A stretch of 64,000 nt of DNA from Dryomyza anilis (lineage: Eukaryota; Arthropoda; Insecta; Diptera; Dryomyzidae), in the NCBI GenBank assembly GCA_951804985.1, contig OX638130.1, positions 86,461,069-86,525,068 of the forward strand, written 5' to 3'. Within the stretch, counting starts at the first letter, position 1; each line of letters starts with the position of its first letter. Shown here one piece after another: positions 44,228 to 55,040 of this stretch. Under the pieces are notes generated by a model. The model saw nothing but the letters and a program-made list of their open reading frames with translations. It had not been told where the DNA came from and made no database searches. The position numbers and the translations under genes are program-made.

Positions 44228-44471
44228 GGGTGTGTGCGAGAGTTCGACTAAATTGCTGACTAAACTAAATTTTGTCGGTAATGCAGTGTTCGACTTTTCA
44301 ATTTAGCAAATTTTCGAGCAAACTAAATTGAACTAAATTGGAAGAAAGCAAACACACATGTGATAATCGATTGATTATGGACTTGAACAATTACCGGTTA
44401 CCGAATGGCGATCGAATGAAAATGTGTACAATTTAGTTTAGTCAGCAATTTAGTCGAACTCGCACACACCC
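44228..44471. mobile_element. 244-bp MITE nested in the hAT element
   Basis: Terminal inverted repeats of about 44 bp: GGGTGTGTGCGAGAGTTCGA…, and on the other side GGGTGTGTGCGAGTTCGACT…, both continuing into ctaaattgctgactaaacta. They differ by a 2-base indel. The interior has no frame. The target duplication is unclear because both flanks are A-rich. Confidence 0.85.
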
Positions 44472-44752
44472 AAAATACCAAATCGAAAACAATTATTTGG
44501 ACCACTGCTGAATGACGTCCTTAGAGAAGTTGATAATGAAATGATTCATATATTATATTAGCCAACATAGGACTTTATGTAGATCCAAATTATTTAATGA
44601 TATAAATAGCTAAATGTAGTTTCGGAGACTACTGTGGATTTAATTCAATCCAATTCTAAGGCAATTTTTAACGCGGTAGACATTTATTGAATCTATTAGG
44701 TTCTGATGAGTTGTCCTGTTATAAAGAAACATTCAAAATAGATTTTATCAGG

Positions 44753-45131
44753 CACACATAAATAAATAATTGACGTAAATATAGCAACCGATATTCATTG
44801 AATGCATTAATCAGTCCAGCAAGGAAATTCAGTAATTTAATAAAAACATTTGCTATTATTCGTTAAATCAGCAATTGCGTTAGCTAATGTGAATATTTGT
44901 ACGTCAATGCAGCATATTAATTAATCGGCGTAGTTTTAGCAAATAAAAACTTCGCCGACTAATTAATTTGCTGCATTGACGTACATACATTCATATTAGC
45001 AAACGCAATTGCTGATTTAACGACGAATAGCAAATGTTTTCACTGTATTACTGAATTTCATTGCTGGACTGATTAATGCAAGCAATTAATATCGTTTGCT
45101 GTATTTACGTCAATTATTTATTTATGTGCAC
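44753..45131. mobile_element. 379-bp near-palindromic MITE nested in the hAT element
   Basis: Two arms of about 190 bp are inverted copies. The left arm has cacataaataaataattgac, ttgctattattcgttaaatc and gtacgtcaatgcagca; the right arm returns them inverted up to ttatttatttatgtgc. The centre is near 44950, with a gcgtagttttagcaaataaa loop. It would extrude or be transcribed as one long hairpin. Confidence 0.85.
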
Positions 45132-45444
45132 TAGGTGTTTCATTTTCTCGTTCATATGACTAATTCAGTATATGGAAGAAAACGGCCTCCAGATCCAATA
45201 CGGTGATTTTTTTATCACAAAGTATGTATTAACCAAAGGTTATACAGTAGTTATCGGCAGAGAAAGAGTGGAAAGGAATAGCTTTAAAAACCGATAAATC
45301 CTATTGAAATTATGCTATATATAAATCCAAAAAAATGCAATAGATTCAAAAAAACAAAAACAAAAAAATCCAATAAAAACCGAAAAAATCCGGTGAGTTG
45401 GATTTGTTTTTAAATCCGGATTTGTTCCAGCCCTGATCAGAAGA

Positions 45445-45700
45445 GTTCAGTAGGGTGTAAAGTGAGAAACTTTTAATGTGGAAACGTTTTTTTTTTTTAA
45501 TTCTTTTAAAGGGTCTATTACATAGAGTGGTTCGTGATCTAACATTTTAAATTACCAGAATACAATATATATGTCTTTTAATTTATTGTGGGCTATTTTT
45601 CAAAACAGCACATTTTCGGACCTCATGTTCGGTTAAATCCTGGAGTAAAACGGGAAATGCCAAAAATTTTACAAACAGGCAAATAATTTGTTATGTCTGT
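45445..45700. repeat. dispersed repeat of the 23.15-kb family (copy 2)
   Basis: The words aaagtgagaaacttttaatg, ggtctattacatagagtgg, gttcgtgatctaaca, tttcaaaacagcacatttt and cgggaaat follow the order of 23175-23370. The copy is partial. Confidence 0.55.
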
Positions 45701-45737
45701 ATTATCACTTCCTGATCACATCTACCCCAATAGGAAA

Positions 45738-46416
45738 ATGTCTACTACACCATTTAAAAATGTAATTCAGAAAAGATCGATTGAAATTCAAAAGACATCA
45801 CTTACATATTCAGAAATTCCATTTGAAATTCAGAAGACATCAATTGAAATTCAGAAATTCCATTTGAAATTTAAAAGACATCACTTGAAATTCAGAAATT
45901 CTATTTGAAATTAAAAAGACATCAATTGAAATTCAGAAATTCTATTTGAAATTAAAAAGAGATCCATTCCATTTGAAATTCAGAAATCTCTATTTGAAAT
46001 TCAGAAATTACATTTAAAATTCAAAAGACATCACTTGAAATTCAGAAATTTCCATTTGAAAATCAGAAAATTTTATTTGATATTCAGAAATTTCCATTTG
46101 AAATTCAGAAAATGTCCATTTGAAATTCAGAAATTTCTATTTGAAATTCAGAAATTTCCATTTGAAATTCAGAAATTTCCATTTGAAATTCAGAAAATGT
46201 CCATTGGAAATTCAGATATGTCCATTGGAAATTCAGAAATTTGTATTTGAAATTTCCATTTTTCTAAATTTCTATTGGAAATTTCTGAATTTGAATTGAT
46301 GTCTTTTGAATTTCAAATGGAAATTCTGCATTTAAATTGTTATATTTTGAATTTCAAATGAAATTTCTGAATTTCAAGTGATTTTTCTGAATTACATTTG
46401 TAAATGGTGTAGTGAT
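45738..46416. mobile_element. foldback-like element with tandem TTTGAAATTCAGAAA units
   Basis: The ends are ctACACCATTTAAAAATG on the left and, inverted on the right, ctACACCATTTACAAATG. Inside, about 20 units of catttgaaattcagaaattt (19-22 bp) run in one orientation to about 46250, and a shorter set runs inverted to 46395. Tandemly repeated inverted arms define foldback transposons. Frames at 45693-45908 and 46035-46250 come from the units. Confidence 0.75.
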
Positions 46417-46429
46417 TGTTTTATTATTT

Positions 46430-47011
46430 TTGAATTAGAATTGAAAAAGTACCAAATTCTATTAATTTAAACTTCTTTTTTCCGAGTGCATTATTCTCAC
46501 TTACAACAATCTCACCACAACAATGTAATAGATAGAAAAAACCTAAAAGATACACATAACAAAAAATTATTTAGAGAAAAGAAACAAAAAAAAAAAAAAG
46601 CTATTCGAACAAATTAGTAGTACTCGTCTCGTTGTTTGTCGTGTGTGTATTTTATTGATTTAACCCCAGCCACTGAACTCTTTCTAAATAGCTCTATATA
46701 TACAAAATACACAAAATATATATAGATTACTCTTTAAGTTGACTAAATACTACTTACAACGCTGCAATCTATAATCATGTTCACACTTATCGCTTCGATT
46801 GTATTTGCTCTCGATAGAGATATAGATAGAGATCGTGATCGCGTAACATATTCGTAAACATTTGAACGCATGCGGGTCTTAGCAATAGTTGACCCTTGAG
46901 ATCAGCTGGTATTTGGAGTGGAGGGTGGGGGTTGGGAAAGTTCTTATGTGGGGCCAGTTGGTGGAATGTTTATACAAAAAAAAAAAAAACACCTGCTGCA
47001 CATATTTATGA
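46430..47011. other. unclassified DNA
   Basis: 46640-46860 contains tatata and gagatatagatagagatcg words. The rest is ordinary. No gene is supported; a minus frame at 47091-46879 runs into the Helitron end. Confidence 0.4.
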
Positions 47012-47169
47012 CTAGCTGGACCCGTGCACGACTCGTGCCAAGATTTTCTGAATTCAAAGATATGGAGCGATTTTATTAATATAAAAAACATTTTATTATT
47101 TATATGAGGGGCCCGTGCTTAGCTGTTGAAGTTTTTTTATTGGTTTTATAAATAAATAATTCTCCGCCA

Positions 47170-48910
47170 AAACAACTTTTCTCAAAGACAATTATTTCTC
47201 AGACTGCGCTTCACCGCAGAATTATTCCCAGTAGAAATCTTCCCCGCAAAATCCACATAGAACGTTTTCCCGTAGAATTCTCCACGTAGAATTCATCCCG
47301 GTAGAATTGTTCCCGGTAGAATTCTTCCCCGTAGAATTCTTCCCCGTAGAGTTTTTCCCAGTAGAAGTTTTAGTGTGTTGGGTTTTAATGTAGTAAGTTT
47401 CGGTGTGGTAAGTTTCGGTGTGGTGAGTTTAGATGTGGTGAATTTTGGAGTGGTGAGTTTAATTGTGGTTAGTTTTGGTGTGGTGAGTTTTAGTGTGGTG
47501 AGTTTTAGTGTGGTGAGTTTGAGTGTGGTGAGTTAAAGTGTGATGATTTTTAGTGTGGTGAGTTTTAGTGTGGTGAATTATTGTGTGATGGGTTTTAGTG
47601 TGGTGAATTTTAATGTGGCGTGTTTTAGTGTGGCGTGTTTTAGTGTAGCGAGTTTTAGTGTGGGGAATTTTAGGGTGAATTTTATTGTGGTGAGTTTTAG
47701 TGTGATGAATTTAAATGTGATGAATTTTATTGTGGTGAGTTTTAGTGTAGTGAATTTTAGGGTGGTGAGTTTTAGTGTGGTTAATTATAGTGTGGTGGGT
47801 TTTAGTGTGGTGAATTTTAGTGCGGTGAGTTTTAGTGTATCGAAATTTGAGTGTAGTGAGTTTTAATGTGGTGAGTTTAAAAGCGGTGAATTTTAATGTG
47901 GTGAAATTTTAGTGTAGTGAGTTTTAGTGTGGTGAGTTTTAGTGTGGTGAAATTTTAGTGTGGTGAGTTTAAGTGTGGTGAATTTTAGTGTGTTGAATTT
48001 TTGTGTGGTGAGTTTTAGTGTGGTGAGTTTTAGAGTGGTGAGTTTTAGTGTGGTGAGTTTTCGTGTGGTAAGTTTTAGTGTGGTGAGTTTTAATATGGTG
48101 AGTTTAAGTGTGGTGAGTTTTAGTGTTGTGAATTTTAGTACGGTGAGTTTTAGTGTGGCGACATTTGAGTGTAGTGAGTTTTAGTCTGGTGAGTTTTTGT
48201 GCGGTGAGTTTTAGTGTGGTGAAATTTTAGTGTGGTGGGTCTTAGTGTGGTGAGTTTTAGTGTGGTGAGTTTTAGTGTATCGAAATTTGAGTGTAGTGAG
48301 TTTTAATGTGGTGAGTTTAAAAGAGGTGAATTTTAATGTGGTGAAATTTTAGTGTAGTGAGTTTTAGTGTGGTGAGTTTTAGTGTGGTGGATTATAGTGT
48401 GGTGAGTTTTAGTGTGGTGAATTATAGTGTGGTGGGTTTTAGTGTGGTGAATTTTAGTGTCGTGGGATTTTAGTGTGGTGAGTTTTGGTGTGGTGAGTTT
48501 TAGTGTGGTGAGTTTTAGTGTGGTGAATTTTAGTGTGGTGAGTTTTAGTGTGGTGAATTTTAGTGTGGTGGGTTTTTGTGTGGTGAGTTTTAGTGTGGTG
48601 AGTTTTAGTGTGGTGAATTATAGAGTGGTGGGTTTTAGTGTGGTGAATTTTAGTGTGGTGAGTTTTAGTGTATCGAAATTTGAGTGTAGTGAGTTTTAAT
48701 GTGGTGAGTTTAAAAGTGGTGAATTTTAATGTGGTGACATTTTAGTGTAGTGAGTTTTAGTGTGGTGAGTTTTAGTGTGGTGGGATTTTAGTGTGGTGAG
48801 TTTTTGTGTGGTGAGTTTTAGTGTGGTGAGTTTTAGTGTGGTGAGTTTTGGTGTGGTGAGTTTTAGTGTGGTGAGTTTTAGTTTGGTTAGTTTTAGTGTG
48901 GTGAGTTTGT
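47170..48910. repeat. minisatellite inside Helitron 1, unit GAGTTTTAGTGTGGT (15 bp)
   Basis: About 100 units of 15 bp run from 47370. They are preceded at 47230-47370 by ten units of a second 15-bp type, ccccgtagaattctt, that grade into it through cccagtagaagttttagtg. A higher-order block containing tgtatcgaaatttgagtg recurs at about 47836, 48276 and 48669, so blocks of 27-29 units were duplicated. Every 15-mer carries a GTGAGT donor-like word. Confidence 0.95.
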
Positions 48911-49019
48911 TTTTCTTTTTCTTTCCTTTTTTTGTTTTTCATTTAGTTTGGATTGTGGTTTTATGTGATTGGTTTTGTTTTTGTATTTGTATTTTTGCTT
49001 TTGTTTTGTTTTGTGTTGT

Positions 49020-49850
49020 GCTTTTGCTTTTTTGTTTTTAATTTTTTTTTTTGTATTTGAGTTTTTTGTTTCATGTTCGTAGCTGGTGAAAGTGCCGAGT
49101 TATATCGTTTTTAGGTTGCATGGGAGGTGCCACGCCTCTTTGTCCAATCCCGCCCATATATAGCCTGTCATTCCTTCCAGACCATACCGCATCTGTGGTA
49201 AAAATTTCAAGACAATCGGATCAGCCGTTTAGACGGAGAAGCGGAACAAACGTGATTGCTTTTGTTTTTGTATTTTTGCTTTTGTTTTGTGCTTTTGCTT
49301 TTTTGTTCTAACATTTTTTTTTTCTATTTGAGTTTTTTGTTTCATGTTCGTAGCTGGTGAAAGTGCCGAGTAATATCGTATTGAAAGTTTAGGTTGTATG
49401 GGAGGTGCCACGCCTTTTTGTCCAATCCCGCCCGTATATAGCCTATCATTCCTTCCAGACCATACCGCATCTGTGGTAAAAATTTCAAGAAAATCGGATC
49501 AGCCGTTTAGACGGAGAAGCGGAACAAACGTGATTGCTTTTGTTTTTGTATTTTTGCTTTTGTTTTGTTTTGTGCTTTTGCTTTTTGTTTTTACATTTTT
49601 TTTTTGTATTTGAGTTTTTTGTTTCATGTTCGTAGCTGGTGAAAGTGCCGAGTTATATCGTATTGAAAGTTAAGGTTGTATGAGAGGTGCCACGCCTCTT
49701 TGTCCAATCCCGCCCATATATAGCCTATCATTCCTTCCAGACCATACTGCATCTGTGGTAAAAATTTCAAGAAAATCGGATCAGCCGTTTAGACGGAGAA
49801 GCGGAACAAACGTACAAACGTACAAACGTACAAACGAACAAACAGATTTA
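49020..49850. repeat. three tandem units of about 280 bp near the TC end of Helitron 1
   Basis: ccacgcc starts at 49130, 49408 and 49690. Each unit includes tccaatcccgcccatatata, catctgtggtaaaaatttca, gatcagccgtttagacggag and ctgatgttcgtagctggtg-type words, then TTTTGCTTTTG runs. Helitron 2 has the same module duplicated once as a 593-bp unit. Confidence 0.9.
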
Positions 49851-49864
49851 TTATATTAATAGGA

Positions 49865-50880
49865 TGTTGTATTTCAATAGATGCAAATGTTTATAGCTAT
49901 TCTAAATTTGTGGTTTCTGTAATTTTTTTTTTTTTATTATTTTTACGTTTGCATCCATAGAATTAGGTACTATGTAAACTTTATAGTTTGCACTTAATGT
50001 GAAATTGTGTAATTTTTGTATGTAATGCTTTCAAGATTTATGCTTAATAATTATTTTATTTTAATAGCTCTTGCAACATGTGGTTTACACTTACATATTT
50101 GGAAAGTGCATATTTTTTATTTTATGTAATGAATTTTTAATCTAGTCCATATTATATTGTATTTAAGTATCTGTTAGTTCTTCTCTCATGAATGCTTTTT
50201 TTATGTATTACAAAAAAAATTAAAAATACGGTATTAAAAAGAAAGAAATATGTGTTTGAAATAAATACATATTATGTATTTGTTTTACGTCCATAAGCAA
50301 ATATGTTTATTTTTACTTTATTTATATCCTTGTTTTTGTATGAAAAACAACTCTATATAAATATACCGCATTTCTGTACAACATTTTACTACATTTGTAT
50401 TAAAAAGTCTACATTTTGTGTTTATTTTTACATTTAGAAATTTAAAGAGTGTGCAGTTAAATACATCGCGAAATTATAAAAGACACAAAACATATTTGAG
50501 CAGAGTTATAAAAAATAGGAAATAAAACATATTTTTAATATAAAACGTTTTTAATGTGAACTTTAAGGATCCAATATACCATCCCACGTTTCATTTTAAA
50601 TCATACAAGAATTCACCTGAAAAACGTTTTATATTAAATTTTTTTTTTATTTCATATTTTTTTATTTTTCTTATTTTTTTGTGTCAGTTAGATTTTTGTA
50701 TGGAAAGAATTCAAAAGGCCTAATATTATTAAAATTAAAAATATGTTTCAAAATGTCTTTAATATGGAACTATGGCAATAGAACCATGATGAACCGGATG
50801 TTACGAAACCGATAATATTGCATTGTCATCCAATACGAGGCAATATTTAAAATCTCAAGTCTGTAGCTCAACGCGAAGGT
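49865..50880. other. AT-rich DNA, nothing recognised
   Basis: Only short AT-derived frames. 50570-50640 has ttcattttaaatcatacaag-type unique sequence. No feature is supported. Confidence 0.5.
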
Positions 50881-51693
50881 ACACAGAAAAAACAAATCTT
50901 CAATATGATGAATTTATTCATATATATTATGAAATTTTTCACCAACTACCAGATTCATCATATTGATACCACCGTTCATTAAATGACATATTAATGAATG
51001 TATTCATTATATATATAAAAAAATATTCAATACAATGAATTTGAATTGTCATATTGATGAATTTGTTCATAATATTTTTTCAAAAAAAAAATTTCGAAAA
51101 AAAAATTGGTTCAAAAAAAAATTTCCAAAAAAAAAAATTTCGAAAAAAAAAGTTGTTCGAAAAAAGAAATTTGTTCGAAAAATTTTTTTTTCGAAAAAAA
51201 AAATGTGTTCGAAAAAAAAAATTGTTTTTTTTTTCAAAAATATATTTTTTATATATATAACTTTTTATTAACAAAAAGTTGTAATTATAATAAATATATT
51301 ATAAAACATTTTACTAATTTATGCATGTCGAGCAAGCATTATATAAGAAATAACACACAAGAACTACTTGAGAATTGAGAAGTACGGCAAAACATGAACG
51401 AAAAAAAATATGTTGATAGAAATTTTGTTTAATGAACAACATTCTTCAATATGAAGAACATATAAGTTGTATTTTATATTTTGGTTTATTAATATGATGA
51501 AACGTATTCTTCACATACAGTTCATCATATTGAATAACTCTTTTTTGAGAGTTACCAAGCGTTCTTCATATTTATGATAACATTCATAACATTGATGGCG
51601 TTAGTCATTAATATTATGAATGGCTCTTCAATACAATGAATCCTGGTTTGAAGAACGAAATTCATCAATATGATGTACAATTTTTTTCTGTGT
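50881..51693. mobile_element. foldback-like element with ACACAGAAAAAA ends
   Basis: The left end ACACAGAAAAAACAAATC (50881) and, inverted, the right end ACACAGAAAAAAATTGTA (51693) match. Subterminal words 'atatgatgaatt' / 'aattcatcaatatga' are repeated many times in both orientations. The centre (51075-51245) is a run of TTCGAAAAAAAAA-type units. No coding capacity. It separates parts of the 23.15-kb repeat family on its right side. Confidence 0.7.
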
Positions 51694-52290
51694 ATAACCA
51701 TAGATGAAAAAGTTGATGCCATATTAAGATTCACTTGACAATTGTTTATATTTTTCTAAGTGCAAAAACATGTCGAAAAATTGCAATTTCCCACATTACC
51801 CCATATCCCACTTTACCCTCATTTTGACTCTAAAGTTTGTACTATAAAATTTGTTTATTTTTTAAGTGATCGCTGTGTTGCAAGTTTCAGATTATACGTA
51901 TTTTGACTTTAATGTTTGTACTATAAGATATCACAAAAACGTTGTTTTTAAGGTACCTCCGTGACTATTATTCGTGGGTTGCACGAATGAAATATAGTTC
52001 GTTTCAAAGCTTTTCTTCCTATCATTACTTATTCAATCATGTCAATCAGTAATTACCCAGAGATTTCAGATTATACTAATTTTGACTAAAAGTTTGTACT
52101 ATAAAGTAATATAAAATTTAAGTTTCTAGAAGTGCACGCATCAAACATAATTTTCTGCAAAGGATCATCTATTAACTATTCAAAGAGGTCAATTATTATA
52201 TACTCAGGGATTTCAGAATATACGAATTTTGACTCTAATGTTTGTACTATAAGTTATCACAAAAGTCTTTTGTTTTAAGTTACCTCTGTG
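51694..52290. repeat. dispersed repeat of the 23.15-kb family (copy 3) with tandem subunits
   Basis: ataaccatagatgaaaaagt, ttgatgccatatt and tttcccacattaccccatat match 23835-23930 and 23715-23750. Four subunits with ttttgactctaaagtttgta and variants start at about 51823, 51899, 52080 and 52218, some followed by the same 'cgtgggttgcacgaat' block. Confidence 0.6.
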
Positions 52291-52489
52291 AATATAATAC
52301 GTGGGATGCACGAATCGAATATAGTTCGTTGTTAAGTTCTTTTCAGTACCTAGCCAACGATGTAAATCGCTATATACCCAGTGTTCAATATATTTTTGAA
52401 CATTGTACCTTTAATAGTAATTTAAATTATCAAATTCGGACAACATGAAGACATTACAAGCATTTAAGTATTGCGTTTAACGTATTTAA

Positions 52490-54180
52490 TATGAATAATA
52501 TGTGGACAATAAAATAAAGCGCACTTGAAGAAAATTCTTATGTCTTGCTCTTTCTTTCAGTTGTGTGTGTTTCGCTTGTACCTGTGCATATACGCAATAT
52601 GTCTGCTGTGTGCAGAGGGACGTAATGAAATTCAAAAACACAGAAAATACAAAAAATAATACAGTATAGGAAAAGAAAACGAGTTATGTAGAAAATTGTG
52701 TAGTAAAATTAAGTTTAATAAATAAGAATGCATTTAAAAAGAAAATAAATGTAAAAAACTACATTTTTACAAAACAAATACAACAATGTATTTAATTTTA
52801 CTACATTCAATTTTAAATTAAATTTCTAAAAATAGAAAACGAGTTTATTTTACATTGTGTAGTAAAATCATGTCTATTAAATAAAAAAGCATTGAAAAAT
52901 TAATTAAGTGTAATAGAACTAAATTTTATACAAGACCAATACAAAAATTTCATTAATTTTACTACATCAAATTTGAAATAAAATTTCGATATATAGAAAA
53001 TGAGTTTTTTCTACATTGTGTAGTAAAATCAAGTCTATTAAATAAGAATGCATTGCATAGTAAAATCAAGCCTAATAAATAATAATGAATTAAAATGTAA
53101 TAGAACTACATTTTTACAAAACAAATACAAAAATATACTTAATTTTACTACATTAAATTTTAAATAAAATTTCTAAAAATATATTACATTATAGATATAG
53201 AAAACGTGATATTTAGAAAACGATTTTCTTTTAAATTGTGTAGTAAAATCATGTCTTTTAAATAAAAATGCATTGACAAATTAATTATAAGTAATAGAAC
53301 TATATTTTTACAATTCAAATACAACAATGTATTTAATTTTACTACATTCAATTTTAAATTAAATTTCTAAAAATAGAAAACGAGTTTATTTTACATTGTG
53401 TAGTAAAATCATGTCTATTAAATAAAAAAAGCATTGAAAAATTAATTAAGTGTAATAGAACTAAATTTTATACAAGACCAATACAAAAATTTCATTAATT
53501 TTACTACATCAAATTTGAAATAAAATTTCGATATATAGAAAATGAGTTTTTTCTACATTGTGTAGTAAAATCAAGTCTATTAAATAAGAATGCATTGGAT
53601 AGTAAAATCAAGCCTAATAAATAATAATGAATTAAAATGTAATAGAACTACATTTTTACAAAACAAATACAAAAATATACTTAATTTTACTACATTAAAT
53701 TTTAAATAAAATTTCTAAAAATATATTACATTATAGATATAGAAAACGTGATATTTAGAAAACGATTTTCTTTTAAATTGTGTAGTAAAATCATGTCTTT
53801 TAAATAAAAATGCATTGACAAATTAATTATAAGTAATAGAACTATATTTTTACAATTCAAACACAACAATGTATTTAATTTTACTACATTCAATTTTAAA
53901 TTACATTTTTGTAATATTTCAATATATAGAAAATGAGTTTTTTCTACTTTGTGTAGTAAACTCAAGTCTATTAAAGAAGAATGCATTGCGTAGTAAAATC
54001 AAGTCTAATAAATAAGAATGCATTTAAAAAGAATATAAATGTAATAGAACTGCATTTTTACAAAACAAATACAAAATTGTATTTAATATTAATGCATTAA
54101 ATTATAAATTTCATTTCTGTAATATTTTCAATTTTAAATTAAATTTTTAAATGACATTTTTAAATTGCAAATGGAATGTT
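52490..54180. repeat. higher-order tandem repeat, 541-bp unit
   Basis: The anchor acaatgtatttaattttac is at about 52785, 53326 and 53868, i.e. 541-542 bp apart. Copies 1 and 2 are nearly identical over their length; the third is truncated. Each unit is made of three or four diverged subunits (about 160 bp) beginning tgtgtagtaaaatcatgtct and containing the inverted word attttactaca. It is AT-rich and non-coding. Confidence 0.85.
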
Positions 54181-54560
54181 TATAACATCTAATAAAGTTT
54201 TTAAATTTCAACTGATCAATTTTGAATTCTACATGGAATTTTTTAATTTTAATAAATTTTTTTTTTAAATTTTAAATGTAATGCATGCCACTTTATTGCA
54301 ATATGCACTATTTAACAGGGTGTTTCACACACAGACAGTGCCTTTGCAATTAATATCTATTTTAGAAACGCAATTAATTCGGCGGCGTTGCCAATTAACG
54401 ACAACTCTGTGCTAAAAATAGCTTAATTAAAAATGAATTTCGTTGTGAGTGTGCAGCAGTGTAAATGCATATGAAAGACATCAATTTATATATTTCTGTG
54501 CATAATTTAGTGCAGATCAGCACTGAGTACAACGCGTACAAATTAAAACTGCAGCCACAA
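54181..54560. other. flank with moderate-GC patch
   Basis: 54310-54560 is less AT-rich (ttcggcggcgttgccaatta, tgtgagtgtgcagcagtg) and leads into the island at 54.56 kb. A 65-residue minus frame (54592-54395) overlaps but gives no recognisable protein. Confidence 0.35.
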
Positions 54561-54564
54561 TAAA

Positions 54565-54735
54565 ATGTTGTCCGTCCATACAAACATTGCAATTGCCGCC
54601 AATTGTTGCCGGCCGTTTGTCGTAGTAGTCGGCGTCGTCCTCGTCGTCATCATTAGCAGCATGATCATCGTCGTCGTAGTCCTCGCATTTGTGGCACTCG
54701 CTCGACGCATCATTTGTATGCGCGAAAGTGTTTAA
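54565..54735 (+). CDS. hypothetical 56-residue ORF with one membrane segment
   Basis: The ATG at 54565 has AAA before it (ATAAAATG), an excellent fly start context, and the frame ends TAA at 54733-54735. The peptide begins MLSVHTNIAIAANCCRPF and has a hydrophobic stretch of about 29 residues (roughly 18-46), then a short basic tail ARRIICMRESV. That is the layout of a small single-pass membrane peptide. It lies in a CpG-containing island. Caution: the hydrophobic part is encoded by GTC/GTA/ATC triplets, and the complementary GAC-rich strand also yields an open acidic, Cys-containing frame, so simple sequence could explain both. Confidence 0.3.
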   Translation: MLSVHTNIAIAANCCRPFVVVVGVVLVVIISSMIIVVVVLAFVALARRIICMRESV

Positions 54736-55040
54736 TTTTTTTTATTTGCAATTTTTAGTGGTTCTACAAATTCCACGCCAACCACGACGACGACTCTGTC
54801 TGTAGTATTTTCTGACACATGTTCGTCGTGGTGCGTTTCAATTTATAGTGGAGAATCGCTGAATAGGGGGGATAACAAAAATTGTTCGTTACTTTTAGCA
54901 CGCATTTGTAGAATTTTCTATAGTTACTTTGTGTACTTAGTGCAGCATTTTATTTTTAAACAATAAAATCCAAAAACAAATTCAGTTGGCAACGCGCGTG
55001 CCTGCGTTCTATGGATCGCGACAATGCACTTTGAAAAAAA
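54736..55040. other. rest of the CpG-containing island
   Basis: 54750-54840 has CCACGACGACGACTCTGTC-type sequence, and 54985-55020 has caacgcgcgtgcctgcg. An acceptor-like tttgcaatttttag ends at about 54759. No frame of length. Probably leader or regulatory DNA. Confidence 0.3.

Larger units (their letters stand above)
44030..45435. mobile_element. hAT-type non-autonomous element with 8-bp target duplication
   Basis: The ends are CAGAGTTGGG (44030) and, inverted, CAGGGCTGGA (45435), which fit the hAT pattern CAGNGNTGG. The flanks are a perfect 8-bp target site duplication, ATCAGAAG, at 44022-44029 and 45436-45443; an 8-bp duplication is diagnostic for hAT transposition. Subterminal aatccagattt / aaatccggattt words are inverted too. 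No transposase frame is present. Two other MITEs (44228-44471 and 44753-45131) lie inside, so most of its 1406 bp is nested material. Confidence 0.85.
47012..49864 (-). mobile_element. non-autonomous Helitron 1 with 15-bp internal array
   Basis: On the minus strand the element begins TCCTATTAATATAATAAATC (49864) and ends CTAG (47015-47012). Ten bases before the CTAG is a terminal hairpin, GCACGAGTCGTGC (47035-47023). It sits between A and T with no target duplication. TC start, hairpin plus CTRR end and A|T insertion are the Helitron signature. Inside are a long 15-bp array (47370-48910) and three tandem 280-bp units near the TC end. No Rep/helicase frame is present. Its frames (for example 47540-47866 reading FSVVS repeats) are array by-products. 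Confidence 0.85.

Noticed and set aside
47382..48910. CRISPR-like array
   Set aside because: Direct 15-bp units without unique spacers, inside a Helitron in a eukaryotic sequence.
47540..49041. Plus-strand frames reading FSVVS/NFSVV repeats
   Set aside because: A 15-bp unit is divisible by three, so it stays open automatically. No start or composition suggests a protein.
51035..51378. Lys/Phe-rich frames at 51.0-51.4 kb
   Set aside because: Products of the TTCGAAAAAAAAA run in the centre of the foldback-like element.
54605..54690. Acidic zinc-finger-like frame on the minus strand with CxxC pairs
   Set aside because: It has no ATG or acceptor of quality, and the Asp run is simply the GAC side of a GTC triplet run. 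Kept only as a remark to the small ORF on the other strand.
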